Below, piece after piece: positions 42,859 through 51,743 of a DNA stretch of 64,000 nucleotides (the stretch's first letter is position 1; each line of letters begins with the position of its first letter). Source of the stretch: an uncultured Psychroserpens sp. (lineage in GTDB: Bacteria > Bacteroidota > Bacteroidia > Flavobacteriales > Flavobacteriaceae); assembly GCF_947500255.1 (NCBI RefSeq), contig NZ_CANMRL010000006.1, positions 212,286 through 276,285 on the forward strand. The letters are read 5' to 3'. The position numbers were made by a program, and so were the translations under genes. The notes beneath the pieces were generated by a model. The model worked only from the letters and a program-made list of their open reading frames with translations, had not been told where the DNA came from and did not search any database.

Positions 42859-43893
42859 TTAGCTACATGGTCCTATAAAAGTCCAACCACCACTCACACG
42901 TTCATAGAGGTTACCAAAATATGTAACGCGATCACCAATACTATAACTTACTCCACTTTGCCATTCGGAGACACCATCACAAGGACCAGAAGTACTTGCT
43001 GGATACATAGCTCTTAAAGCTGTTACATCATTTCCATTAAAATTACCACTAACACTTGTCGAAAAACAAGCTTGCATAACTGAACTTAAATCTCTACCTG
43101 TTGGTGTTCCAGCTATATGTACAGCACCATTTGATCCCGACCCTTCATTACCTTGGCTAGATGGAGGACAGCTTAAACGATCAAACCAATCTGAATGACG
43201 AAAACCAATAGAGTGTCCTATCTCATGAGTAATGACATGCTCATTGACATTAGTAGAAAATTGCTCTATACCATAAATCTGTACAAACTTATTTGGTTCT
43301 CCATTTGAGTTTGGAAAACCAGCAACACCTCCGTTTCCGGGATTATTTATAGAATTATCATATACCACCATATCTGCGGCTTGGTAATTAGTACCAAATG
43401 ATAAATTAAACTGAAGCGTCATATTACTAATGTTATTATAATTAGCAACTGCTCTAGTTAAAGCAGTTTGCGCTTTACTAGATAATGCTTGACTACCTCC
43501 AGTATATCCTAAGATATTTATAGTTTGATTATTTCCTGTTACTAAATTAAACGTTCTATACTGACGATTTAAATCAGAACCGATACCTGCTAGCGTATTT
43601 AGTTCATCTCTTGTGAAAACAATATCACTACCAATATAAATTCGTTCTTCTATTGTTCCATCTGGAAGGTGAAAATCTCCAATGGAAACAATTCCAACGT
43701 CGATATCTAAAGTTTGAATAGCATCTAATAATTCTGTATCAGTAACTAAGGTTCTATTCTCAAGGTTATTCATATTAATAATTATGTCCTCGTCTAGATT
43801 TGAAATATCCTCTGTGACATTTTCTTTTTCACAAGATTGAAAAGAAAACATTAGACATAGACCAGCTAAGGTCAAAAATTTTAAATTTTTCAT
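42859..43893 (-). CDS. M57-type HEIGH metalloprotease lipoprotein with C-terminal carbohydrate-binding-like module
   Basis: A 344-residue protein with a lipoprotein signal (GLCLMFSFQSC, Cys21), a pro-like region, and then a zinc protease domain with HEIGHSIGFRH (zinc ligands His223, His227, His233; catalytic Glu224). This is the dual-action HEIGH peptidase (M57) pattern. The last about 40 residues (SEWQSGVSYSIGDRVTYFGN then LYERVSGGW) match a small CBM5/12-like chitin-binding fold. It is probably a surface lipoprotein acting on extracellular protein. It is a single-gene unit with its own terminator. Confidence 0.88.
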   Translation of the reverse strand: MKNLKFLTLAGLCLMFSFQSCEKENVTEDISNLDEDIIINMNNLENRTLVTDTELLDAIQTLDIDVGIVSIGDFHLPDGTIEERIYIGSDIVFTRDELNTLAGIGSDLNRQYRTFNLVTGNNQTINILGYTGGSQALSSKAQTALTRAVANYNNISNMTLQFNLSFGTNYQAADMVVYDNSINNPGNGGVAGFPNSNGEPNKFVQIYGIEQFSTNVNEHVITHEIGHSIGFRHSDWFDRLSCPPSSQGNEGSGSNGAVHIAGTPTGRDLSSVMQACFSTSVSGNFNGNDVTALRAMYPASTSGPCDGVSEWQSGVSYSIGDRVTYFGNLYERVSGGWTFIGPCS

Positions 43894-44030
43894 TTTTGAG
43901 TAAATTAAGTTAATAAATGGTATTTACGTAAATGGGATGAGCTATATAATAAATACTAATTTTATGGTTAATTATTCATCATTTAGTCTTTGATAATTAT
44001 CAATGCGAAGTTAAATATTTCTTAAATAAA

Positions 44031-44055
44031 AAAATTACGGTTTTTCCGTAATTTT
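44031..44055 (-). terminator. Terminator of prmA
   Basis: AAAATTACGG (44031-44040) and CCGTAATTTT (44046-44055) form a perfect 10-bp stem, with a T run following on the minus strand. It lies 73 bp past the prmA stop. Confidence 0.75.
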
Positions 44056-44127
44056 AAAATTATTTTCAATTTTATTGTTAAAATTTTGAGCTTTTCGTCG
44101 AAGTTTATAAAAATTACTGAAAATTAT

Positions 44128-44964
44128 CTATTTTTCAAATTTTAAAGCGACCCAATTATTTCTTTGCAAAGTCTCCACATGCTTTAAACCATATGTTTCA
44201 CATTTGGTATTAATAATAGAAATATCATCATTGTAAAATCCGCTTAAAAACAAAACACCCTTATCATTCAAAGTATTGACGTAGGTTTCCATATCATTCA
44301 ATAAAATATTTCGATTGATATTGGCAATAACTATATCATAATGTCTTCCAAGCAGGAGGCTTGCGTCACCTTCAAGAACAGTAATATGTTTACAATTATT
44401 ACGCTCGACGTTTTCAAGGCTATTGAGATAACACCAATTATCATAGTCGATGGCATCAATAGGTTTTGCGCCTTTCATTTCGGTAAGAATAGCCAAAACA
44501 CCTGTGCCACATCCCATATCTAAAACTGATTTATCTTTAAAATCATTTTTCAGAATATATTGAATCATCATATGGGTAGTCTCATGATGACCTGTTCCAA
44601 AACTCATTTTGGGTTCTATGATAATGTCATACTCTGTATCTGGTTTATCATGAAAAGGGGCTCGAACCGAACATTTATTATCAACAATAATTGGGCTAAA
44701 ATTTTTTTCCCATTCGGCATTCCAATTGGTTTGTTCTATCTCTTCAAAGGTAAATGATATCTCAAATTCTTCAGAATCTAAAATCCAAACACCATCAAGA
44801 ATATATTCATTCCACTCCTCTTTCTGAATGTAGGCAGTCACACCAGTTTCAGTTTCAACAAAACTTTCAAAACCTGCATAACCTAATTCTGCAATGAGGA
44901 TCTCTACAGCAGGTTGAAGTGGTTGTACTTTGAAATAATAACCTATGTATATTGTATTTGACAT
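44128..44964 (-). CDS. prmA: Ribosomal protein L11 methyltransferase
   Basis: A 278-residue methyltransferase that modifies L11 with S-adenosylmethionine. It has an N-terminal substrate domain, then FGTGHHETTHMMI (122-134), the SAM-binding loop VLDMGCGTGVLAIL (147-160), and IVANINRNIL as the NPPY-like motif. Its start codon lies inside one arm of a 9-bp inverted repeat in the leader, so initiation may be structure-controlled. It ends in a good hairpin terminator. Confidence 0.94.
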   Translation of the reverse strand: MSNTIYIGYYFKVQPLQPAVEILIAELGYAGFESFVETETGVTAYIQKEEWNEYILDGVWILDSEEFEISFTFEEIEQTNWNAEWEKNFSPIIVDNKCSVRAPFHDKPDTEYDIIIEPKMSFGTGHHETTHMMIQYILKNDFKDKSVLDMGCGTGVLAILTEMKGAKPIDAIDYDNWCYLNSLENVERNNCKHITVLEGDASLLLGRHYDIVIANINRNILLNDMETYVNTLNDKGVLFLSGFYNDDISIINTKCETYGLKHVETLQRNNWVALKFEK

Positions 44965-44994
44965 GTAACTGGTTTAGATTACAAAGTTACATGT
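44961..44994 (-). promoter_or_regulatory. Start-codon-sequestering inverted repeat of prmA
   Basis: ACATGTAAC (44961-44969) and GTTACATGT (44986-44994) are perfect 9-bp arms with a 16-nt spacer. In the mRNA the downstream arm contains the prmA AUG. The upstream arm contains a minimal AUG-UAA. The right arm with its flank, TTACATGTAA, is also a DNA palindrome, so an operator is an alternative. Confidence 0.5.
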
Positions 44995-45078
44995 AATTTC
45001 ATCAAACTATTGTTTTATTACTCTTAAAACTGAAATCAGTTCCTTATATTTTGAACAGTTATAAAACCTTTTGATACA

Positions 45079-45828
45079 TTAAAATGCGTTTACAATCGCA
45101 TAAAAATCTTCTGCGTTAAGAGATGCGCCTCCAATCAATCCACCATCAACATCAGGTTTTCCAAAAATCTCTTTGGCGTTTCCTGGCTTTACACTTCCGC
45201 CATACAGAATGGTCATATCGTCAGCAATTGCAGAACCATATTTATGACCTAAAGTTGTTCTAATAAACGCATGCATATCTTGTGCTTGCTCAGGAGATGC
45301 AGTTTCTCCTGTACCAATAGCCCAAACAGGTTCATATGCCAGTACTATATTTTTGAACGCAGAAGCTTCTAGATGAAACAATGCATTTTTAATCTGGTTT
45401 TCTACAACAGTCTCTTCATTTCCAGATTTACGATCTGACAACTCTTCACCAAAACAAAAAATGATTCGCATATTGTTTTGCAAAGCTGCATCTACTTTTT
45501 TAGCTAACGATTCATCAGTTTCATTATAGTAGGCACGGCGTTCACTATGCCCTAAAATCACTGTTTTTATTCCTATACTTTTTAACATTCCTGCACTCAC
45601 TTCTCCTGTGTAGGCACCATTTTCAGAAAAGTGCATGTTTTGAGCAACGACCTCAATATCGTGTTGTCTAGTTGATTCAAAAGCATGCCATAAGTTTGTA
45701 AATGATGGAGCAATCATCACTTCTGCATCGGAAGTTTGCTCCTGTTGTTTTAATTCTGAAATCAAGGTTTCTGTTTGTATTAAACCATTATTCATTTTCC
45801 AGTTTCCTGCTACGATATGCTTTCTCAT
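45079..45828 (-). CDS. tpiA: Triosephosphate isomerase
   Basis: A 249-residue glycolytic enzyme that interconverts dihydroxyacetone phosphate and glyceraldehyde 3-phosphate. All catalytic parts are visible: GNWKMN with Lys11, GHSERR carrying the catalytic His, AYEPVWAIGTGETAS with the catalytic Glu and flexible loop, and YGGSVKPGN near the end. Next gene upstream on the same strand is a TlpA-like lipoprotein, 36 bp away. Confidence 0.97.
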   Translation of the reverse strand: MRKHIVAGNWKMNNGLIQTETLISELKQQEQTSDAEVMIAPSFTNLWHAFESTRQHDIEVVAQNMHFSENGAYTGEVSAGMLKSIGIKTVILGHSERRAYYNETDESLAKKVDAALQNNMRIIFCFGEELSDRKSGNEETVVENQIKNALFHLEASAFKNIVLAYEPVWAIGTGETASPEQAQDMHAFIRTTLGHKYGSAIADDMTILYGGSVKPGNAKEIFGKPDVDGGLIGGASLNAEDFYAIVNAF

Positions 45829-45864
45829 GTTCTATACTTTTATATTACCGAAGAAACGGCTAAT

Positions 45865-46356
45865 TTATTTTAAATGTTCTTTTATTTTTGGATCACTAAT
45901 TTTTACAGCTCGAAATAATTTAATCTTCCCATCTTCATCTACAATCATATATCTTGGGATCCAATCTAGATCTATAAAATCACTAAAGGCACCATCCCAT
46001 CCTGAGGGCATAAAATAGTGCTCCCCTTTAATTTCATATTTTTCAATTCCAGCTTTCCAACTTTTTTGGGTTTTGTCCATAGATAAAAACAAATACACCA
46101 CTTCTGTATGTTCATCTTGGAGTTTTTTAAGATTGGGTAAACCTACAATACAGTCTCTACACCAGCTGGCCCAAACATCTATTAAAACAGTTTTTCCTTT
46201 ATGACTATCTAGAATAGATTGAAGAGTTACAGATTCGCCTTCACTATTGACAAACGTATCGTTTAGAGCTTCTGAGGAGAAGCTCGTTGGATCTGGTTGT
46301 GCTTCACAACTTAAAAAGAAGATGCTCAAACAACATATGGTTAAAATCTTTTTCAT
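45865..46356 (-). CDS. TlpA-like thioredoxin-fold lipoprotein
   Basis: A 163-residue protein with lipobox CCLSIFFLSC (Cys17) and a thioredoxin fold. TVLIDVWASWCRDCIVGLPNLKKLQ contains the redox pair Cys66/Cys69, and DWIPRYMIVDEDGKI contains the cis-Pro. It likely reduces or isomerises disulfides in the periplasm. It follows the ABC permease gene after 1 bp, so it is in the BT_3928-permease-TlpA-tpiA series. Confidence 0.88.
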   Translation of the reverse strand: MKKILTICCLSIFFLSCEAQPDPTSFSSEALNDTFVNSEGESVTLQSILDSHKGKTVLIDVWASWCRDCIVGLPNLKKLQDEHTEVVYLFLSMDKTQKSWKAGIEKYEIKGEHYFMPSGWDGAFSDFIDLDWIPRYMIVDEDGKIKLFRAVKISDPKIKEHLK

Positions 46357-46357
46357 A

Positions 46358-47398
46358 TTATTCTAATTTTACTTTTGGATCCAGCCATCCATAGATGACA
46401 TCTACAAAAATGTTAATGATGATAAAGAGCATTGCAATGACCAAAACAGATCCCATAATTACTGGTAAATCTAAAGTGTTTAATGCATTAACAATTTCTT
46501 TTCCGAGGCCATTCCACCCAAAGATATATTCTACAAATACCGCACCTGCCAACATTGATGCAAACCATCCTGATATTGCAGTTACTACTGGATTTAACGC
46601 ATTTTTTACTGCATGTCTTTTTATCACTTGAAATTCACTCAACCCCTTTGCTCTGGCGGTTCTAATATAATCTTGATTAAATACTTCTAATAAAGAATTT
46701 CGCATCAACTGAATCACAACAGCCAACGGACGAATTCCTAAAACAATAGCTGGGAGAATTAAGTTTTTCCATTGGATATTGACTTTCTCACCAAAGTCGT
46801 CTAGTTCGTATAAGCTTCCTGTCATTTCTAAATTGGTATACTCATGTAAAACAAAACCAAATAACCAGGCAAATAAGATAGCACTAAAAAAGGAGGGCAC
46901 ACTCATTCCGAAGGTACTAAAAATTTGAATCGTTTTATCAATCCACTGGTCTTTGTAAAGGGCAGAAATAATTCCGAAGATAATTCCTAAAACGATGGCA
47001 ATAAAAATAGCCGATACCGCTAAAACGAAAGTATTGGGTAGTGTTTCTCCAATGACTTGTGACACTTTCTTTCCCTGTTTTGTGAAAGATTCTCTCAAAT
47101 ATGGAAATTTGACAACTGTAGTTGTTTGTCCGACAGTGAACAGTTGAGACGCACTGTACTTTCCGTCTCGTAAAAATGTATAATCATCTTCATTAGTAGA
47201 ATGAAATGATAATGGTGACAAATCGTTTAAGTAATATAAATACTGCGTTGAAATAGGTTGATCAAAGCCATACTTAGCCTTTACAGCTGCAATTTGTTCG
47301 CTATCTTCATTTTGCCCTAACATCATTTGTGCTGGGTCTCCTGGTAGTACATTAAATAAGAAAAAAATTACAGTCACTACTCCAAAAAGAGTAAGCAA
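46358..47398 (-). CDS. Oligopeptide/nickel-type ABC transporter permease (DppB/OppB-like)
   Basis: An inner-membrane permease of at least 346 residues. It has the LPGDPAQMMLG motif after the first helix and the coupling (EAA) loop IRTARAKGLSEFQVIKRHAVKNALNPVV. Between helices 1 and 2 lies a Bacteroidota-type insert (YFLNDLSPLSFHS-like region). The start given is a TTG, but this falls inside the first helix. The frame stays open upstream through FSYILNKAFYALLTLFG, so the true start is probably further out, at about 47434 or beyond, with a rare codon. No partner permease, ATPase or binding protein is adjacent. Confidence 0.88.
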   Translation of the reverse strand: MLTLFGVVTVIFFLFNVLPGDPAQMMLGQNEDSEQIAAVKAKYGFDQPISTQYLYYLNDLSPLSFHSTNEDDYTFLRDGKYSASQLFTVGQTTTVVKFPYLRESFTKQGKKVSQVIGETLPNTFVLAVSAIFIAIVLGIIFGIISALYKDQWIDKTIQIFSTFGMSVPSFFSAILFAWLFGFVLHEYTNLEMTGSLYELDDFGEKVNIQWKNLILPAIVLGIRPLAVVIQLMRNSLLEVFNQDYIRTARAKGLSEFQVIKRHAVKNALNPVVTAISGWFASMLAGAVFVEYIFGWNGLGKEIVNALNTLDLPVIMGSVLVIAMLFIIINIFVDVIYGWLDPKVKLE

Positions 47399-47455
47399 TG
47401 CATAAAAGGCTTTATTTAAGATATAACTAAACAGATAGTTGTTATTAGTAATTAA

Positions 47456-48736
47456 TTAAAACTCTAAATCTTCTAGATCATTCCAATGTGCTTTTTGAGT
47501 AACTGTTCCTTTTTCTAAAACAATAACTCCAGGATTAGCTCGTACTACAGTTTTTAGTACTTTTTCGTCACATAGGTAAAAATCGACATCTAATTTATAG
47601 GTGTCTTGAATTTCTTTCTTTTTTTGTTGACCCGAAGCCGTCAATCCAATCACTGGATAACCATTATCTTGTGCTCGTTTCGTCATAGTTTTAAGCGCTT
47701 GCATACCTTCGGTTTCGGCTTTTTCTAAACTATAACAAACGATGATTACTAATTTATCTTCAGCTAAAAACTGCTGTGTTAAATCTTCATCTTCAGATTC
47801 TATCGTAAAATCCTGAATTTTTGGTTCATCCCCTTTCTTAACAACTTCGGTTTTTACTCCTATAATTTCGTCATATTCTTTAGGACCACGACCACGATCT
47901 GTTAAGGTTTTCTCTTCACCATTTAATTTATACGTCCAAGTGTAATCACTTATTTCTTTTTGAGCATCTGGAGGCAAGGTCATATTTTCCTGAAGATTGT
48001 CACCAATTTTATAAGCTCTAAAATCTGTAAAAGGTAGATTTTGCAAACAATAATAAGCAAAAGCCAAAGACAGCATGTAAGCCGCTAAGAGCGTTAACCA
48101 GTCTCCTTTCATTTTATGTTTAAGCAGGTATACAATACCAAATAAAACAATAGAAAATAGTAAACTAAACCACCATCCAATATATAAAACTCCAAACAGG
48201 AAAATAAGGATCAATGATCCAATAATATAAAAATGATCCTGCTTCTTATCATTTTTTGGTATCTTATTTCTAATACCAAAAATGAATAGCGGAATCGTAA
48301 ATATGAGCAAAAACAGATCCTTATAAAAAGACTCCTTAGGTTCTAATTTTAAAGCATCGCCAAAGCAACCACAATCTTTTACACAATTTTTATTAAACTC
48401 TTCTCCCAGTCTGCCAGCAGCATCTTGTGCTTCTAAGCAACTTGAAGTGTACCATGTCAGCCATGTAAAAAACAGCATCATTAGTAAAATCAATACTGTG
48501 GAGAGTTTTGTTTTTAATCCAAAAAGAACTGCAACTCCTAGAACCACCTCAACCACACAAATAAATACTGCTAATGCTAAAGAATATGGAATCAAAAACT
48601 CCATATTTAAAACATCATGGGCAAAATAATCATTGAGTTTGTATGAAAATCCAATTGTATCATTACACTTAATTAAACCTGAAACAATAAATAAGCTTCC
48701 TACAATAAGTCTTGATATGGTTATAAATATTTTCAT
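47456..48736 (-). CDS. BT_3928 family protein (DoxX/MauE-like membrane part plus thioredoxin-like part)
   Basis: A 426-residue protein. Residues 1-230 hold about seven helices of the DoxX/MauE type (RLIVGSLFIVSGLIKCNDTIGFSYKL) with a loop CVKDCGCFGDALKLEPKESF. The C-terminal part (from about 250) resembles a redoxin-like domain without a CxxC (KLVIIVCYSLEKAETEGMQALKTM). The BT_3928 family is conserved in Bacteroidota next to DUF1599; its role is unknown and may be in envelope redox. DUF1599 lies 47 bp upstream here. Confidence 0.88.
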   Translation of the reverse strand: MKIFITISRLIVGSLFIVSGLIKCNDTIGFSYKLNDYFAHDVLNMEFLIPYSLALAVFICVVEVVLGVAVLFGLKTKLSTVLILLMMLFFTWLTWYTSSCLEAQDAAGRLGEEFNKNCVKDCGCFGDALKLEPKESFYKDLFLLIFTIPLFIFGIRNKIPKNDKKQDHFYIIGSLILIFLFGVLYIGWWFSLLFSIVLFGIVYLLKHKMKGDWLTLLAAYMLSLAFAYYCLQNLPFTDFRAYKIGDNLQENMTLPPDAQKEISDYTWTYKLNGEEKTLTDRGRGPKEYDEIIGVKTEVVKKGDEPKIQDFTIESEDEDLTQQFLAEDKLVIIVCYSLEKAETEGMQALKTMTKRAQDNGYPVIGLTASGQQKKKEIQDTYKLDVDFYLCDEKVLKTVVRANPGVIVLEKGTVTQKAHWNDLEDLEF

Positions 48737-48783
48737 TTTGAATTCTATTAGTTTAATAAACAGCTACTTTTAATGCCTTGATA

Positions 48784-49323
48784 TTATTCGTTATTAAGAT
48801 GAATTAATGCAAACACCGAATAATTGATCATATCTTGATAATTGGCATCTATACCTTCACTCACTAAAGTTTTTCCTGAGTTGTCTTCAATTTGTTTTAC
48901 ACGCAATAGTTTTTGCAAAATCAAATCGGTTAAACTACTCACACGCATATCTCTCCAAGCTTCGCCATAATCGTGATTTTTATCCATCATTAATTGCTTA
49001 GTTACAGCAACTTTTCCATCGTAAAGTGCTGTGGCTTCTTCTAACGACAAATCTGGTTGCTCAACAACGCCTTTATCCAATTGTATTAAAGCCATAGTGC
49101 AATAATTGATAATCCCAATAAACTCACTTACTTCCCCTTCATCCACCTTACGTTCACTATTTTGCTGTAGACCTCTTATACGCTGAGCCTTTATAAAAAT
49201 TTGATCGGTTAAAGATGGTAATCTCAAAATTCGCCATGCACTTCCGTAGTCTTTCATTTTGTTAACAAACAGACTTCGGCATTGCGAAATCACATCATCA
49301 TATTGTTTTGAAGTATCTTGCAT
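48784..49323 (-). CDS. DUF1599 domain protein
   Basis: A 179-residue protein made of two homologous halves: KMKDYGSAWRILRLPSLTDQIFIKAQRIRGLQ and DKNHDYGEAWRDMRVSSLTDLILQKLLRVKQIE (matches over about 35 residues each). The H/K-DYG-AWR motif is diagnostic of DUF1599, a Bacteroidota family that resembles nucleotide pyrophosphohydrolases in its helical pattern. The function is not established. It is divergent from folP with 73 bp between. Confidence 0.9.
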   Translation of the reverse strand: MQDTSKQYDDVISQCRSLFVNKMKDYGSAWRILRLPSLTDQIFIKAQRIRGLQQNSERKVDEGEVSEFIGIINYCTMALIQLDKGVVEQPDLSLEEATALYDGKVAVTKQLMMDKNHDYGEAWRDMRVSSLTDLILQKLLRVKQIEDNSGKTLVSEGIDANYQDMINYSVFALIHLNNE

Positions 49324-49396
49324 TTAAAACATTTAATTTTCCGTAAATTTCGCATAAATTAATCAGATTTAAAAACTTTAACCTCACTATATAATT

Positions 49397-50224
49397 TTGA
49401 GCAAAAACATCAATTGTAAAGGGCAGTTAATAGACCTAAACCAACCGAAAGTTATGGGTATTTTAAACGTCACTCCAGATTCATTTTATGATGGAGGACG
49501 CTTTAGAAATAAATCTATGGTTATACGACAAGTAGAGACTATGTTGAGTGATGGCGCAACGTTTATTGATGTTGGTGGATATAGCTCTAGACCTAATGCC
49601 GACCATATAAGTGAAGCCGAAGAATTAAAGCGTGTCCTCCCAATTGTCGAACTGGTTATTAAAAATTTCCCTGATGTATTATTATCTATTGACACCTTCC
49701 GTAGTGAAGTCGCAAAACAAGCCATTGATGCTGGAGCGTGTTTAATTAATGATATTTCTGCAGGTCATTTAGATCATCAGATGCTAAACACAGTTGCAAA
49801 GCTCAAGGTTCCTTATATTATGATGCATATGAGAGGCACGCCACAGACGATGAAGCAAATGACCGATTATGATGATTTAATCAAGGATGTCCTTTTTTAT
49901 TTTTCTGAACGTATAGCCAAAGCTAGAGATTTAGGAATCGTCGATCTTATAGTAGATCCTGGTTTCGGATTTGCAAAAACTATAGAACAAAATTTCGAAT
50001 TACTTAATAGATTAGAGCTTTTAAAAATGACCGATCTGCCAGTCTTAGCTGGTGTATCTCGTAAATCGATGATCTATAAAACACTTGATAGTTCTGCAGA
50101 AGATGCACTTAATGGGACTACAGTTCTAAATACTATTGCACTACAAAAAGGTGCCAGTATCTTAAGAGTTCATGATGTTAAAGAAGCAATGGAATGTATA
50201 ACACTTACTCAACAATTACACTAA
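49397..50224 (+). CDS. folP: Dihydropteroate synthase
   Basis: A 275-residue folate-pathway enzyme that joins p-aminobenzoate to dihydropterin pyrophosphate. Motifs are VMGILNVTPDSFYDGG, DVGGYSSRPNA, LSIDTFRSEVA, INDISAG, IMMHMRG, DLIVDPGFGFAKT and LAGVSRKSMI, all intact. It begins at TTG (49397), as no ATG lies before the conserved N-terminus. The next gene starts within its stop (TAATG). Confidence 0.95.
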   Translation: MSKNINCKGQLIDLNQPKVMGILNVTPDSFYDGGRFRNKSMVIRQVETMLSDGATFIDVGGYSSRPNADHISEAEELKRVLPIVELVIKNFPDVLLSIDTFRSEVAKQAIDAGACLINDISAGHLDHQMLNTVAKLKVPYIMMHMRGTPQTMKQMTDYDDLIKDVLFYFSERIAKARDLGIVDLIVDPGFGFAKTIEQNFELLNRLELLKMTDLPVLAGVSRKSMIYKTLDSSAEDALNGTTVLNTIALQKGASILRVHDVKEAMECITLTQQLH

Positions 50225-50925
50225 TGAAACATTTATATATCTTACTTATTGCTGTTACTTTATTCTCCTGCGGAAAAGGAAAATCAGTACTACTTCCTGA
50301 AATTGAACATGCAGAAATCACCGAAATTCATGATGTATCGCATGCCTATTTGTTTTATGATGAAACTCAACCTGACAGTGTGGAACTCAATCGAAAAAAT
50401 TTAATTAGCACAACCAATTGGTTAATTAATGTGGACAAGCGTTTAACTCTCGAACAAGCCATTCCGAAGATCAAATTCTTACAGAATAAAAAGCGAAATG
50501 CGAAAATGCATAAAAATGAAAATGCCAAAAATTACTATACCTGTAATGATACGAGTATCGAAAATTTGGGATTTTTGGAGTTTACTGAGATTCACTATAC
50601 TGAAGATTATTCGGCATCTGTACTTAGTAATACATCACAATTATTTTCTGATAGGATTTTTATTCATCCAGAAATTTATAAAGACCGAAAAATCCGTTCA
50701 GTTACATTCAACAAATCGAATCAGCCTGAGTTAAAACTAATAAATTATTCAGATTTTAATGATTATTTAAAATCTATACAAAAAAACAACACTAAGGATT
50801 CGCTAATAGTCTATTTGAACTTTCAAAAGGATTTAAGTTTTCAAGATTACATAGATTTTAAAGCCGCTACAAAAGATATAAAAATTAACGGTGTCAGAAT
50901 CGATAATAGAGAATTCATTTATTAA
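50224..50925 (+). CDS. Lipoprotein, unknown (folP-cdaA operon)
   Basis: A protein of 233 residues from the ATG at 50224, translationally coupled to folP. The lipobox is LLIAVTLFSC (Cys18). The mature part contains YTCNDTSIENLGFLEFTEIHY and a C-terminal half rich in charged strands and helices, with an ExbD-like ending (DYIDFKAATKDIKINGVRID). No family was firmly recognised. Its constant position between folP and cdaA may be conserved in relatives. Confidence 0.65.
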   Translation: MKHLYILLIAVTLFSCGKGKSVLLPEIEHAEITEIHDVSHAYLFYDETQPDSVELNRKNLISTTNWLINVDKRLTLEQAIPKIKFLQNKKRNAKMHKNENAKNYYTCNDTSIENLGFLEFTEIHYTEDYSASVLSNTSQLFSDRIFIHPEIYKDRKIRSVTFNKSNQPELKLINYSDFNDYLKSIQKNNTKDSLIVYLNFQKDLSFQDYIDFKAATKDIKINGVRIDNREFIY

Positions 50926-50960
50926 GCAATAATTATTACATTTACAGAAACACGCTAGCC

Positions 50961-51743
50961 TTGGAGAAATTCAAATTTTGGGATTTTGGGATTATAGACT
51001 TTATCGACGTTTTTCTGGTCGCTATTCTTCTCTACTATGTCTATAAGCTTGTTAAAGGCACCGTTGCTGTTAATATTTTTATTGGAATCATTATTATTTA
51101 TCTTGTTTGGAGAGTCACCGATTTTCTAGACATGTACATGCTGCATCGCATTTTTGATGGCTTCATTAAAGTTGGAATTATTGCACTTATAGTTGTGTTT
51201 CAACCCGAAATACGGAAATTCCTCCTCATGGTTGGCTCCACCAATTTAAGTGGTCGTGGAAAGTTTTTCAAGAAAATGAAATTCTTAAAAACAGAAGTCG
51301 AGACCGAAACTGATATTAATGCTCTTGTAAATGCTTGTGAACGCATGGGGAAATCAAAAACAGGAGCACTTATTGTTATAGAACGCAATAATAATCTTGA
51401 TTTTTTGGTCAATACAGGTGACGAAATGAACATAAAAGTAACCCAACCTATCATTGAAAGTATATTCTTTAAAAATAGTCCGTTACATGATGGTGCCATT
51501 ATTATTGAAAATAATGTGGTAAAAGCCACACGTGTTATTTTACCAGTAAATAATGAGAAGACCATTCCACAGCGTTTTGGCTTACGTCATCGTGCAGCAG
51601 TTGGTATTACCGAAAAAACAGATGCCGTTGCTTTAGCTGTTAGTGAAGAAACTGGGCAGATTTCTTATTTAAAAAATGGAGAATTTGTCATGTTTGAAGA
51701 TATTCAAGAGCTCACTACCCTACTTTATAAAGACCTGACTTAA
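50961..51743 (+). CDS. cdaA: Diadenylate cyclase (c-di-AMP synthase), CdaA type
   Basis: A 260-residue membrane enzyme. Three N-terminal helices (about 13-28, 36-51 and 67-80) precede a DisA_N catalytic domain with SPLHDGAIII (DGA at 177-179) and the RHR triplet at 209-211. It makes c-di-AMP from two ATP, a second messenger tied to osmotic and cell-wall balance. It starts at TTG 50961. No CdaR (YbbR) gene follows; instead two DUF3667 genes do, starting directly after the stop. Confidence 0.94.
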   Translation: MEKFKFWDFGIIDFIDVFLVAILLYYVYKLVKGTVAVNIFIGIIIIYLVWRVTDFLDMYMLHRIFDGFIKVGIIALIVVFQPEIRKFLLMVGSTNLSGRGKFFKKMKFLKTEVETETDINALVNACERMGKSKTGALIVIERNNNLDFLVNTGDEMNIKVTQPIIESIFFKNSPLHDGAIIIENNVVKATRVILPVNNEKTIPQRFGLRHRAAVGITEKTDAVALAVSEETGQISYLKNGEFVMFEDIQELTTLLYKDLT

